A stretch of 64,000 nucleotides of DNA from Paenibacillus sp. OVF10 (GCA_022836915.1 CP094668.1:1674001-1738000), one strand, 5' to 3'; shown: positions 47,910 through 58,676, counted from the stretch's first letter. Translations and numbers: made by a program. The notes: generated from the letters alone by a model not told the origin.

Positions 47910-49263
47910 ATGCAACAGCAGCATGTCCCGGTGCCCGTTGGACCGAACAGGGAAAGGCAGCACCGGATGACAGCGGCTATATGTTCCATCATACTGCAAG
48001 GTCTTGGACAGCTGTACAATCGACAGTGGATTAAGGGAATTTGTCTACTGTTACTGGAGGGAGCAGGGCTTGCGTACCTGCTTCCTCGCCTGTCACAGGC
48101 CGTATGGGGCATATGGACACTGGGGAAAATACACAGCGTTTTGTCAAAGTGAATGGGTCCACTGTACTTCAAAGGGGAGACCATTCCATCTTTTGCTGCT
48201 TGATGGCATTATCGTACTACTGGTGTTTCTTGTGTTTATTCTGATCTACATCCTGAATATTCGGGATGCGTACGTCACGGGACTTGCGAGGGAGGAAGGC
48301 AAGCAGACCCTGGGCGCAGTGGCTTCGCTTCGGAACATGATGGACAAAAACTTTCCGTATCTGTTTCTGTCCATTCCGGCACTGGGGATACTCTTCTTCA
48401 CCGTTATGCCCATCCTGTTTACAATCACGATTGCGTTTACCAACTATTCGGCCCCGGATCATATTCCGCCAGCCAAACTCGTGGACTGGGTAGGCTTCAA
48501 GACGTTCAGCGATTTGATCCAGCTGAAATCCTGGAGCCAGACATTCTACGGCGTTCTAACCTGGACGGTCATCTGGGCCATCCTGGCTACAGTCACCACC
48601 TATTTTGGTGGCGTGCTTGTGGCACTGTTGATTGAACAGCGGGGCATACGCTTCAAGAAGCTGTGGCGGACGATTTTTATTCTGCCTTATGCCATCCCGC
48701 AGATCATCTCCTTGCTGCTCATGCGTAATCTGTTCAATGGTCAGTTTGGTCCGATCAATACGTACATGAGAGCATTTGGGCTGGAGGGATTACCCTGGCT
48801 GACAGATCCGTTCTGGGCTAAGGTTACCGTCATTGTTGTCAACATGTGGATCGGTATTCCGGTCAGTATGGTGCTGATTCTGGGTGTATTGACAGCCATC
48901 CCTCGTGACCTCTATGAGGCTGCCGAAGTGGACGGAGCATCTGCGTTTCAGAAGTTCAGGATCATTACGATGCCGTTCATTCTTTTTGCCACAACTCCGG
49001 TACTCATCATGCAGTTCGCCGGAAACTTCAACAACTTCAATGTCATCTTCCTGCTGACCAACGGAAATCCACTGCGGGGAGACTACCAGTACGCAGGGGC
49101 AACGGACCTGCTGGTGACCTGGCTCTACAAGCTCACACTCGACAATAACAAGTTCAATATGGCTTCAGCGGTAGGGATTATCATCTTCCTTATAATCGCT
49201 TCATTCTCTATCTGGAACTTCCGCCGATCCAAATCATTCAAGGAGGAGGACATGATTCAATGA
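47910..49263 (+). pseudogene. mdxF: Maltodextrin ABC importer permease MdxF/MalF, two frameshifts near the start
   Basis: ATG 47910 has GGGGAGGAGAG upstream. The first frame (QLYNRQWIKGICLLLLEGAG, PRLSQAVWGIWTLG) is lost at 48122-48125 (one G missing), the next piece (ENTQRFVKVNGSTVLQ) is lost at 48191-48194 (one T missing), and the rest runs intact to 49263. The repaired protein has about 451 residues and eight or so membrane segments, with the ABC contact loop EAAEVDGASAFQKFRIITMP. This long MalF form, with an extra N-terminal region, is typical of the maltodextrin importers. It overlaps mdxG by four bases (ATGA). No ATPase follows; Firmicutes often use a shared MsmX. Confidence 0.88.
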
Positions 49264-50096
49264 AGACACGTAATAATCCGCTGCGTTTGGCCCTGAGTTA
49301 TGTGCTGTTGTTGATCATCGCCGTTGTCTCCATCTACCCCGTACTCTGGATCTTTCTCTCTTCCTTGAGACCCGGCGCGGCATTGTTCAGTGAACGGTTG
49401 TGGCCGGAAGCTTTCACGCTGACCCATTACGGTGAGCTGTTCAATAACCCGTCCTTTATGTACGGCAGATGGTATATGAATACGCTGAAAATTGCCTTTT
49501 TCACGATGATCTTCTCCACATTGATGGTGACACTTGGGATGTATGCCTTGTCCCGCTTCCGCTTCCGTGGACGTAAAACGATTCTCTCCACCATGCTGAT
49601 CCTCGGCATGTTCCCAAGCTTTATGAGCATGATTGCAATCTATATCATTTTGCTGCAAATTAAATTGCTCGACACCCACGCTGCGCTTATTCTGGTTTAT
49701 TCTTCAGGGGCGGTACTGGGTGGATTTATCGTCAAAGGTTTCTTTGATACGATTCCCCGCAGTCTGGATGAAGCGGCCCGCATGGATGGTGCGAGTCACC
49801 TGCGGGTATTCACCAGCATCATCCTGCCTTTATCCAAGCCGATGTTGACTTATGTGGCACTAACCAGTTTCACCGGTGCGTGGATGGATTTTATCTTCGC
49901 CCGGCTGGTGCTGCGGACGAAAGAGAACTGGACGCTTGCGGTGGGCATGTGGGATCTGGTCAACCGGTATCAGGACAGTAACTTTACGATGTTTGCTGCG
50001 GGGGCGGTACTGATTGCTATCCCAATTACCCTGCTGTTTGTTTTCCTGCAACGATTCCTTGTTCAAGGGCTGACGGCAGGAGCTTCGAAAGGGTAA
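49260..50096 (+). CDS. mdxG: Maltodextrin ABC importer permease
   Basis: 278 residues, starting at ATG 49260 inside the mdxF stop. Six membrane segments, the MalG pattern YPVLWIFLSSLRPG near the start and the ATPase contact loop EAARMDGASHLRVFTSIILPLSKP at about 180-203. Together with MdxF it forms the channel of the importer. Ends in GLTAGASKG, as in MalG proteins. A stem-loop follows. Confidence 0.93.
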   Translation: MKTRNNPLRLALSYVLLLIIAVVSIYPVLWIFLSSLRPGAALFSERLWPEAFTLTHYGELFNNPSFMYGRWYMNTLKIAFFTMIFSTLMVTLGMYALSRFRFRGRKTILSTMLILGMFPSFMSMIAIYIILLQIKLLDTHAALILVYSSGAVLGGFIVKGFFDTIPRSLDEAARMDGASHLRVFTSIILPLSKPMLTYVALTSFTGAWMDFIFARLVLRTKENWTLAVGMWDLVNRYQDSNFTMFAAGAVLIAIPITLLFVFLQRFLVQGLTAGASKG

Positions 50097-50195
50097 ACGC
50101 AGACTCAGCAAGAAACATTATAGGTCTAGAGACAATATCATCAGCTAAGCTAACGACGGCATGATTAGTCTCGATAGCGTAACACTCACTTAACT

Positions 50196-50252
50196 CAGGC
50201 ACTTCCGTATTGTCATGTCTTTATCGACTGGCAATGCTGCGGAAGTGCCTGG
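50196..50252 (+). terminator. Likely terminator of the importer operon
   Basis: AGGCACTTCCG / CGGAAGTGCCT stem with an inner TATTG/CAATG pair, then GGTTCT, so the T run is poor. About 100 bases after mdxG. Confidence 0.6.
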
Positions 50253-50294
50253 TTCTGTATGGGCTCGAATCATGATTAGGGAGGAACGTGATGT

Positions 50295-51577
50295 ATGGGC
50301 ATGAACCCGTCCAGTGAGCCCGAGATTATGGGATACCAAGATGGACAAGCTGCATTGTATAATACTAAAGCTCCGCCAACACTTTGGCGTAATGTTACCT
50401 TTCGAAGGGTTTTGTACGGCTACGGCATCTCGGTCTTCGGGGATTGCTTCAATGGGATTGCGATCAGTCTGTGGGTGTTACAGACCACAGGCAGTGCGAA
50501 GAGCATGGCGGCCGTACAGATCTGCAATATGGCCGTCAGTTTTTTATTTGGATCGGTGGCAGGTACGGTCGCAGATCGATTGGATCGCAGGAAGCTGATG
50601 TTGGCGTCTGATGTATTTCGCGGTGTGATGGCTGTGCTGATTTCGATTAGCTTATTCGGTTGGCATGCGCCGTTCCCGGTGGTGCTGTTGTTGCTCTCAC
50701 TGTCCATGTTTTCAAGTTTGTTTCAGGCACCTGCATTCCACGCCTCTGTAGCAAGTATGGTAGGCAGGGAGCATATTCAACAAGCAACCGGAACCATTCA
50801 TATGGTGGATAATCTTGCCCGAATCAGCGGACTAGCCGCAGCGGGCGTTGCTGTTGCTGCATTTGGCGGATTCGTCGCCATATTAATTACAGGGGCAACT
50901 TTCCTGTTGTCCGCAGTCTGTGTGCTGGTGGCAGGCCGCTTTCCTGAGGTACAGCGATCCATTAATCAGCAGACCACGTTTGCTCAGGAATGGCGCAGTT
51001 CGTTTGGCTACATCTATCGGAATCGTCTGATTCGATCCATCGTATTGCTCAATCCGGTGCTGATTTTGTTTTTCATGTCAGCCATGATGCTGGTCCAAGT
51101 GATGGCGGTCAAGGTATGGGAGGCGAATCCGGTACAGTTTGGATTAATTGAAACCTGTATTCCACTTGGATATATGATTGGCTCTGCAATGCTGATTGCT
51201 TCGGGAAAACGATTGAAGCGAAGAGGGAGATGGGTATTTATCGGTCTGATTGTGTTGGGACCGATATATATTTTATCGAACGTATCCTCGCCAATCATGG
51301 CACTGCCGTTAATCGTGGGCGGAGGTGCGATGTTTGCCTGCTGTACGATGCTCACTCAGATTATGCTGAGGACAGCCGTTCCGGACGAGCTGCAAGGAAG
51401 GGTCTATGGTGTGGTTGGAACAATCACCAGTACAGCGCCTATTCTGGGATTGACGGTTGTCTCCGTATTGGCAGATCAGTGGGGGCAGCTTCTGTTCTGC
51501 AAGGTGTGGGCATATTGCTGCTGGCAACAGGTATTCTGGCCGCTACAACACTGAAGTCGATCCGAACCTATCATTAG
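50295..51577 (+). pseudogene. MFS transporter, frameshifted at the C-terminus
   Basis: ATG 50295 has AGGGAGGAAC seven bases upstream. About 428 residues with twelve membrane segments; the MFS loop AGTVADRLDRRKLMLASD is at about 93-110. The listed frame ends oddly at 51554, while one more G in the run at 51481-51485 gives the hydrophobic last helix AASVLQGVGILLLATGILAATTL and a stop at 51577. It resembles macrolide- or drug-type MFS exporters. It is separated from mdxG by a stem-loop, so it may be its own unit. Confidence 0.8.
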
Positions 51578-51621
51578 AATTGTGAGATATAGATCCAATC
51601 TATGTCAGTTGAATAATAAAC

Positions 51622-51809
51622 ATTTACACGATAACGGAGTAGTCAGATGCAATCCGGAAAAGCGAAGCGTTCGCCTAAAAGATTTCTAAAAGAAAGCTAC
51701 ATTGGAAGCATACGCTAGCTCCAGATTATCCCTATATAGAAGGGAATTAAAACAACTGGGGGTAATAGCGATGGGAGATGGATCTGACCGTGTAGTGGTC
51801 AAGTGTAGA
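51622..51809 (+). repeat. Intergenic repeat family 1, complete copy
   Basis: Begins ATTTACACGATAACGGAG, then AAGCGAAGCGTTCGCCTAAA, AAAGAAAGCTACATTGGAAG, CCAGATTATCCC, CTGGGGGTAATAGCGATGG and ends GGTCAAGTGTAG. Between the convergent MFS and CGTase genes. Confidence 0.8.
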
Positions 51810-51847
51810 GTCATTTGTTCAATTTATAAAGCATAATCCAATAGCAA

Positions 51848-51885
51848 AACCCGGAGCATACGCTGCGTTAGCGTAACTCCGGGTT
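51848..51885 (-). terminator. Terminator of the CGTase gene
   Basis: AACCCGGAG ... CTCCGGGTT stem with an inner TACGCT / AGCGTA pair. On the minus strand it is followed by TTTTGC; 20 bases after the stop. Confidence 0.85.
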
Positions 51886-51904
51886 AGCTTGTGGACTGAA
51901 AATT

Positions 51905-54061
51905 TTATTGCCAGTTTACATTTACAGTCGCAGTACCGCTGGTTGGTGTGGTGAACGTGTGGTTGGAACCACCTTCCCACGTAATGGTTGCACCATTTTT
52001 CTTGAAGAATTTGAACTCCAGTTGTTTCCCGGCTGGCACGCTCACATCATAGTACCAAGTTGGGTAGGCATGGATAACTTGATTGAAAGCAGGGCCAATA
52101 GCTGTTGTGCCCGTACTCCAGTTGCCGAGTTCTGCCACATTACCTGTCAGATAGATGTTCTGACCCAGTGTGGTGGAAGCATTGTTAATGACGAATCGTA
52201 CAGTGACCTGATCACCCGTAAGGATGGTGAAGTTGTTATACGCATTGCTGTTGACGCCATTCGCAGCTACTTTTACAGGATAATTGCCTGCTGCAACTGC
52301 TGGGATCGTCACTTTGATCTGTGTATCTTCCCAGGATGTGATCGCAGCACCAGTAACGGCTGTTGTACCGAAGTATACGGTACCTTTGGTGGAGCCAAAT
52401 CCACGTCCACTAATGGTAACGACATTACCCGGTTTGCCCATCACCGGACCTACATGTCCGATCGTTGGTGTTGTCTCGCTTGTTGTATATTGCCATACCG
52501 CGGTTGCTCCGGCTGCCAGTGTGAAGGAAGAGACGTTGCCATTGGTGGAAGTGATGTTATTACCGTTCAGTGCGCCGCCCAGTACATCGGTGTAGTTGCC
52601 AGTTGGCAGTGAAGTGCTTAGATTTGCAATGCTTGCTGGTGTGGAGAGATTACGGTTCACCGCAACAACAGCTACACTTTTGCCGAATTTGCGCTCATAG
52701 ATATACACATCATTATTGATCCAGCGTTGTTGAGTGGAGCCGTACGCAATCGCCGGATTGGATTTGCGAAGAGGGGCCAGCTTGCTGATCACATTGAAGG
52801 CCGTCGTTGTTTTGGAGAAGGAAGGCATTTTGGCCCGGTTATCAGGGTCCCCGTTACCTGTCAGATACTGCTCGGTACCATAATAGATAGCAGGTACGCC
52901 GCGCGAAGTCAGCGTGAAGGCCAGCGCCTGTTCCAGACGACGATTGTTGACGGCACTTGTTTTGAATCGATCCATATCATGGTTGTCGATGAACGTGACT
53001 TGGTCATTCACCTGATTGTAATCTGCCGCTGTGCCTGTAATCATCGAATCCAGAGCATACATGTTGGATGTGTTATCCCGGAAGACATCGCGCACAGCAG
53101 AGTTAAAGCGGAAATCAAGCAGGCTCATCCCGGATTCGTTGGCAAATTCCGTGTTATCCGCATCAGATGCAGCAGATCCGAGGAACCATTCACCAAAGGT
53201 GAATACAGGTTTATGTGCATAGATGGAGGACATCCAGCTCTTTTGCCAGCCGAGAGGCATATGTTTCACCGCATCAACGCGAATACCATCCACGCCCATA
53301 TCAAGCCATAGCTTGATTGCATCTTTGAAATATTGATCAATGGTACTGTTATTGTGATTCAGGTCAGCGAGGTCATAGAGGTTTTTGTAGATACCATTCT
53401 CCAGGGAGGAAAAATCGGAGCCGCCGTTGTGATGGAAATATCCATTTGTATCATTGGTGTATCCGCCAACAAGATTACCATTATCGTACAACTTGCCATT
53501 CTCAGCAAAAGACGTATCGGTCTCCATGGCAGGAGATGTGTGGTTTGGTGCAAAGTCAATTACGATCTTGATGCCTTTGGCATGAGCGGTTGTAATCAGA
53601 TTTTGAAAATCAGCCATCGTTCCGAAATACGGATTGGTCTTCTTGAAATCACGTGCCCAGTAGCCATGATACGCTGTGTTGATCACGCCGCCGTAGTTGA
53701 TTGTGGCGAAGATATTTTCGACCGGTTGGGAGATCCACAGTGCCGTAACGCCCAGATCGCTAAAATAGTTATCGTTGATTTTGTTGATCAAACCCTGCCA
53801 GTCGCCTCCGCAATACAACTTCAGGTTACTACAAGTGGCATCGTAGGCAGCTCCGGTAGGATTGTTGGAAGGATTGCCGTCCAGGAAGCGATCTGTAAAG
53901 ATCTGATAGATGACGTCTGTACTAAAGTTCTGCTTGTTGGTAACCGCGGTATCCGCATCGGCATAGATCGCTGAAGCAGGCAGATAGGGAAGTGCGCCCC
54001 CTGCAAGCAAACTGAGTGTCAGTGTTGTGCTGAGGAGTACGCGTTTGGCCATTTGAAACAT
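51905..54061 (-). CDS. cgt: Cyclodextrin glucanotransferase (GH13), secreted
   Basis: 718 residues from ATG 54059-54061 with GAAGGGTGG upstream. Signal peptide 1-34, ending in AIYA. Five-domain CGTase: A/B barrel ([35 protein letters not shown]), C, D (IPT/TIG, about 525-610, [16 protein letters not shown]) and E (CBM20 starch-binding, about 615-718, ending [10 protein letters not shown]). Catalytic Asp263, Glu291 and Asp362 correspond exactly to Asp229, Glu257 and Asp328 of the mature enzyme, and Tyr229 to the central Tyr195 around which the glucan winds. The enzyme turns starch into cyclic glucans outside the cell, feeding the importer to the left and the cyclodextrinase to the right. Confidence 0.97.
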   Translation of the reverse strand: MFQMAKRVLLSTTLTLSLLAGGALPYLPASAIYADADTAVTNKQNFSTDVIYQIFTDRFLDGNPSNNPTGAAYDATCSNLKLYCGGDWQGLINKINDNYFSDLGVTALWISQPVENIFATINYGGVINTAYHGYWARDFKKTNPYFGTMADFQNLITTAHAKGIKIVIDFAPNHTSPAMETDTSFAENGKLYDNGNLVGGYTNDTNGYFHHNGGSDFSSLENGIYKNLYDLADLNHNNSTIDQYFKDAIKLWLDMGVDGIRVDAVKHMPLGWQKSWMSSIYAHKPVFTFGEWFLGSAASDADNTEFANESGMSLLDFRFNSAVRDVFRDNTSNMYALDSMITGTAADYNQVNDQVTFIDNHDMDRFKTSAVNNRRLEQALAFTLTSRGVPAIYYGTEQYLTGNGDPDNRAKMPSFSKTTTAFNVISKLAPLRKSNPAIAYGSTQQRWINNDVYIYERKFGKSVAVVAVNRNLSTPASIANLSTSLPTGNYTDVLGGALNGNNITSTNGNVSSFTLAAGATAVWQYTTSETTPTIGHVGPVMGKPGNVVTISGRGFGSTKGTVYFGTTAVTGAAITSWEDTQIKVTIPAVAAGNYPVKVAANGVNSNAYNNFTILTGDQVTVRFVINNASTTLGQNIYLTGNVAELGNWSTGTTAIGPAFNQVIHAYPTWYYDVSVPAGKQLEFKFFKKNGATITWEGGSNHTFTTPTSGTATVNVNWQ

Positions 54062-54121
54062 AGTAATCCACCCTTCTCGTGAATGTAGTAGTTTAGATTA
54101 ACAACCAACCTGGCTCTTGAA

Positions 54122-54135
54122 TAATAGCGCTTTCA
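54122..54135 (-). promoter_or_regulatory. cre-like site upstream of the CGTase gene
   Basis: On the minus strand TGAAAGCGCTATTA fits the catabolite-response consensus at 13 of 14 positions, 61 bases before the start. It would explain glucose repression of CGTase. Confidence 0.55.
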
Positions 54136-54186
54136 ATACAACGGAGTGTTACGCAGTGGATTGAAGACTTCCCTCCTTTTGACACG

Positions 54187-54226
54187 CTAACAACCCCGGC
54201 ATCTCCTTCGGGAGTTACCGGGGTTG
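54187..54226. other. Strong inverted repeat between cgt and the esterase gene
   Basis: ACAACCCCGG ... CCGGGGTTGT with inner CTCC/GGAG. There is no T run on either side, so it is not a standard terminator. It may be an insulator or a protein site. Confidence 0.5.
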
Positions 54227-54432
54227 TCCTAAACCGCTCAGGTTTAAAAGCATGGCCCTCGAGTTATGATCACAACGTTATCGTAAGAAATATTGGATCT
54301 TATGTCAATAACTTTTTTGGGAGCATTTATTTTCTATTTTTATGTTTACAAAAGCATGTCCGGGGATTTAAACTATTCGCAGATTCACAATATAAGGGCT
54401 ATGTATCCCGGAACACTTACGTGTGTTCTGGG

Positions 54433-54464
54433 ACAACCCCGTCTCTTCTGAGGCGGGGTTATTT
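54433..54464 (+). terminator. Hairpin with T-rich tail, leader of the acyl module
   Basis: AACCCCG TCTCTTCTGAG GCGGGGTT then ATTTGTTTG. Just upstream, at 54408-54434, a second hairpin CCCGGAACAC/GTGTGTTCTGGG is found. The pair lies 50-80 bases before the esterase gene and could be a transcription attenuator of that operon, or an end signal for something upstream. Confidence 0.6.
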
Positions 54465-54512
54465 GTTTGTATTATGCAGTCGAATCGGGAGAAGAGAGGC
54501 GGTTGATGATCG

Positions 54513-55890
54513 TTGAGTACCCATTCTGTCATTGAATGTTTGGAAGGCATTCAGGCATCGCGGCTGGGCAATATCCGCAACATTTATGTGTACCTCCCGC
54601 CTGGTTACCATGAGCAGACAGCCCGGCATTACCCAGTTCTGTACGTTCATGCAGGGCAGCGGGCTTTTGGTCCATCAGGGCCAGGCAATGAAACATGGAA
54701 TATGGACCAGGCAGCAGACGCTCTTATTTCCTCCGGGCAGATTGAATCCCTGATTATTGTCGGCATTACGCATGTCCGTCCAGTCATGCACAACGAATTC
54801 TATCACTTCATCGCTCCCGAGAGAGGCTGTGAGTGTGGGTTGCTCAGGTATCGCCTATGAGCATTTCATCATTCATGAACTCAAGCCGATCATTGATCAT
54901 CGATACCGGACGTTGCCGAACAAGGAGAATACCGGGCTGTTGGGTTCATCTGCCGCGGCACTTTGTACATTGCACATGGGGATGCGAAATCCGGATGTTT
55001 TCGGAAAACTGATCATGATGTCGCCATTCTATGTGGATGTGCAGCTGGACGAAACATCGGAAAGTGGACTGTTGGAAGAGAACATGTATCGCTTGCCAGA
55101 AGAGGTACCCGACGTTCGAATGTGGATGGATATTGGAGATACGGAAGGTCTGTTTCTGCCTTCCCAGGTCAGAAGGGTAGCTCATCAATTACTTGAACGC
55201 GGAGTAGGATCGGGTGAGGAATTGGCATTTCTGGAACAGCAGGGTGCCTGTCATCAGGAGGGTGACTGGGGAGCACGCGTTCACCTCCCGTTACTGTACA
55301 TGTTCGGCCACGTGGGTAGGCCCTCCTCGCTCGAACTGCTTGGAAGGGATGTCATCGGACTAGAGGGTGGAATGACCGTTTGTATCAATGCACAAATGCA
55401 CTACGAGACTGGGTTGGTTCAGAGTCTGCTTCATGGGAATTATACTTCGAGTGACCCGAATGTACTTCAGGTTCATGCGAGTGGAGAGTTGGTGCCTGTT
55501 GGTATTGGATGTGCATCTATCACGCTGAATATGGGGGAACTGTCTGCTACACGCATCTACACGGTTGTTCCTGAATTGTCCACTCATGTGGAGGTCTGCA
55601 TTCGTGCAGAGGTAGCTCCCGACGAAGACTCGGAGGAAACAATATATGGTGGCATGGGCATGAAGCTTGTCCGTTCCGGTAAAGGTCGATATGAAGGTTG
55701 TTACCGAGTCCCGCGTGATAGTGGTTTTTCCTTCCGATTTACTCGCGGTTTCCGTCGTTTCGAGACCGAAGTGGATGGCAAACCTATTGCCAATCGGGTA
55801 TTTCGAGCGACAGATGATATGTCTGTGCATTACCTAATCCAATCCTGGGGCAGTACGTCAGCCAAAACGGGAACAGGAGGCCCAAAATGA
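54513..55890 (+). pseudogene. Esterase (Fes/PF00756-like) with extra C-terminal domains, frameshifted
   Basis: TTG 54513 is the best start seen (GAGAGG upstream). The first frame gives YVYLPPGYHEQTARHYPVLYVHAG ... GITHVRPVMHNEFYHFIAPE and is lost at about 54818-54828, where GA repeats lie; the second frame continues VGCSGIAYEHFIIHELKPIID and LLGSSAAALCTLHMGMRN to 55890. The repaired protein has about 458 residues: an alpha/beta hydrolase (1-270) with the nucleophile in GSSAAA (not the usual GxSxG last Gly), a Big-2-like beta-domain (about 280-350) and an AMPK/CBM48-like sandwich (about 355-445). First gene of a coupled three-gene operon; its ATGA stop is shared with the next gene. It may cut or transfer an acyl ester. 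Confidence 0.72.
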
Positions 55891-57304
55891 TCATTCCTTC
55901 ATTCGCTCCAGTGCTGGACATTCCCTATTATTATCCCTGCAATTTTCCTCTGATTCATGAAGTGCTCCATAGACAAGGATCCATCACAAGTCTTGCACTG
56001 CTGGCGGCAAGTCGGTTGTACAGTCTTCCTTCGTGCGGGGATAACGGACTGGTGAAGCCTTATTTTCACAAACTGGATTATGTAGAGCCGATCTGGGAGA
56101 TGTATGGTCAGCGGCAGCTGGACAGCTTCGAGGAAGGCGAGGCGGAGATCAGGCAGCATATCGGCGAAGGTGGGCTTTTTTGGCTACAGGAACCAGTTAT
56201 CATCTGCCTTACTGTGAGGATTATCAGAATCCCGAGTACATTCGCAAACACGTGAAGCAAGGCTCCCGACTGCATCTGGTAGATCATTGGATTGCCGTAT
56301 ATGGCTTGGAAGATGAGCATGTTCACGTCTACGATCCCGTGCCCTCCAAGTATAAGGGAAGGGTTACTCAAGCAGCCTTTCATGATTTCTGGAAAGGGAA
56401 CCAAAGCATACCCGAGCTTGCTCAGGCCAAGCGCAAAGAAGAACTCCGAATGTATGGAACCATGGACATTCGGGCGACTGTAAAGCTTGACTCTGCCGGG
56501 TACCGAGACATGTTGACTCAGGCGTTAACAACGCAGATTGAAGAGTTTCTGACAGGCCGGACGATTACACAAGGAGAGCGGAATTATCATTTTGGACATG
56601 CGGTATCGCTGCAATTGTTACATGCACTGCATGTGGCGAATGAAGGGGAGCAGGCCAATGAAATGCTGATATCCAGTCTGCTGTTTGATATGCGATGGAG
56701 CCGGTATTTTCTTCGAGATCTTCTTCAGGAATCTGCCTTATGGCTCGGTTCTCCACTTGATCAATATGGGAGAGAATTCAGCGACATTATTGTACGTTGG
56801 GAGAAGGCCTACAATATGCTTCAGGTCAGTCGGATAAAGCAGCGTGAGCACTGGAAAGTACAGCTAACAGGTGTCATTAAAATGTTGGTCACGGATGAAT
56901 GGCACTGGTATGAATCACTTCGGCAGTCCATATCTCAGGCAGATTGCTTCCCACGTCAGACTGTGTCGATGATTGGACAAGAACACAGGGAGGATTTGCT
57001 CCGTATCGTGCTGGATAGTTGCCGGGAGTTAAATGCATACCATAATACATCGATTCCGCTTGGTGAGGGTGGTAACGCTCCGCTATATGGACGAAATGGG
57101 CAACTGGATTCGCTGGAACTCGTGTCCTTGCTTGCAGTGGTAGAGCAGGGAATCGAAGATCGATGGGGGACGGGGATGGGAGCCGCACTGGCGGAGATGG
57201 CTGCTGCTTCTATGCCGGAAAGCCCGTATCAGACCGTGGGTTCACTTGTTGATTATCTCGCACAGCAATGGGCGCCTGCCGGTGAGGAGGATGCAAGATG
57301 TTGA
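55887..57304 (+). pseudogene. BtrH-like acyltransferase fused to an acyl/peptidyl carrier domain, frameshifted
   Basis: ATG 55887 overlaps the esterase stop (ATGA). The first frame is lost at the six-T run 56176-56181; one more T joins GEGGLF to LATGTSYHLPYCEDYQNPEYI, giving about 472 residues. Residues 1-200 match the BtrH N-terminal/peptidase C39-like fold, with a possible Cys near 18 (YYYPCNFPLIHE), His in LHLVDHWIAVYG and Asp in HVYDPVP as a papain-type triad. A helical middle follows (about 205-385). The last 85 residues are a carrier domain: LYGRNGQLDSLELVSLLAVVE has the Ser that takes phosphopantetheine. BtrH itself moves an acyl group from a carrier protein to an acceptor in butirosin synthesis. 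The fusion with the carrier is notable. Overlaps the ligase gene. Confidence 0.72.
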
Positions 57305-58676
57305 ACCAATTCTTGCTTGAACGATTCGCGGAACAGGGACAGCAACCTGCACTGATCTGGAAGGATCGGGAGTACAGCTACAGTTGGCTGCTGGAACAGG
57401 TTGACATCATGAGTGAGTGGATTACAGCAGAAGGGCTGACTGGTCAACTTGTAACGCTGGAGGAAGACTATTCCCCATATGCGGCGGCAGCATTGGTTGC
57501 TTTGCTCGGACAAGGGTGTATCGTGCTTCCCATGGATCGGTACCTGGTCGAAGCCAAACGACAGGAATACATCGAACTGGCACAGGTGAAATGGCGTTTG
57601 GGCGTTGAAGAAGGCAAGTTGTGCATTCGGCAAACATGTGAATTATCTGGAGAGGTTCCCGTGTTGTTATCCTCGCTGGCACAGGAGGGCGTAGGGGGCC
57701 TAGTACTCTTTCATCCGGATCAACCGGAGTGAGTAAAGCGACTGTGCATCGTGCAGATCGGCTGTTACATCGTTTTCGGCGGCAGGTTCGGCCCTTGCGA
57801 ACGATTCCATTTATGATGTTTGATCATATCGGCGGTGTGAATACAATGCTGCAATCCCTGTCCAGTGGGGGCTGTCTTTGTATCATTGCGGATCGATCTC
57901 CCGAAGAAGTGTGCCGAACGATTGAGAAGTTTCGTGTGCAGGCTCTTCCGGTCTCTCCAACATTCATGAATCTGTTGCTGCTGGGCAGAAATGATGAGGG
58001 GTATGATCTGTCGAGTCTCGAAGTTGTGTCATACGGATCGGAAGTGATGCCTGAATCCGTACTGGCAGCCTGGAACCGGAGATTTCCACAACTAAGGACG
58101 ATACAAGCCTATGGCATGTCTGAACTTGGCATTCTGCCAACCCGCTCCAAAGAGCCAGGTTCTCTGCTGTTCTCCATTCAAGATGAAGAGGTCAAGTATC
58201 GGGTGGTGGAAGGAGAATTGCAGATTCATACAGCAACAGCGATGATCGGATATTTGAATGCACCATCACCTTTTACAGAGGATGGGTGGCTGCGAACTGG
58301 CGATGAAGCTGTGCTGGAGCAGGGGTACATTCGTATTCTGGGCCGCCGTTCCGAGATCATTAATGTAGGGGGACGAAAAGTGTATCCTGCCGAGGTCGAG
58401 GGTGTTCTGGAAGAGATGGAATGTATTGAAGCGGCCGTAGTTTCGGGAGAACAGAGTGGTATCACGGGTCAGAGGGTGAAGGTGACTGTCCGGCTGGCTG
58501 CGGAGTGTACTCTCACCGATCTGCGGCGGTCCATCTGGGAATATTGTCAGGACAAGCTGCCTTCATACAAGATTCCGCAGAAAATCGTAATTACACAGGA
58601 AGCTCTCGTAAGTTCAAGAATGAAGAAAATACGAAAACCGATGACTTCGATATCCTTCGCCTCAGCTGGGAAATAG
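57298..58676 (+). pseudogene. AMP-forming ligase (ANL superfamily), frameshifted
   Basis: ATG 57298 lies inside the end of the carrier gene. The first frame ends at 57732; one more T at 57709-57711 joins GGLVLF to SSGSTGVSKATVHRADRLLH, the phosphate-binding A3 loop. The repaired protein has about 459 residues. Other motifs are in place: YGMSE (A5), GWLRTGD (A7), GRRSEIINVGGRKVYPAEVE (A8) and the C-terminal Lys region RMKKIRKP. It should activate a carboxylate as its adenylate and load it onto the carrier domain of the preceding protein. The substrate cannot be told. Last gene of the operon. Confidence 0.78.

Noticed and set aside
48004..48200. Apparent N-terminus MDSCTIDSGLREF of the importer permease
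   Set aside because: It is out of frame with the conserved MdxF start at 47910; the shared sequence is recovered by two one-base repairs.
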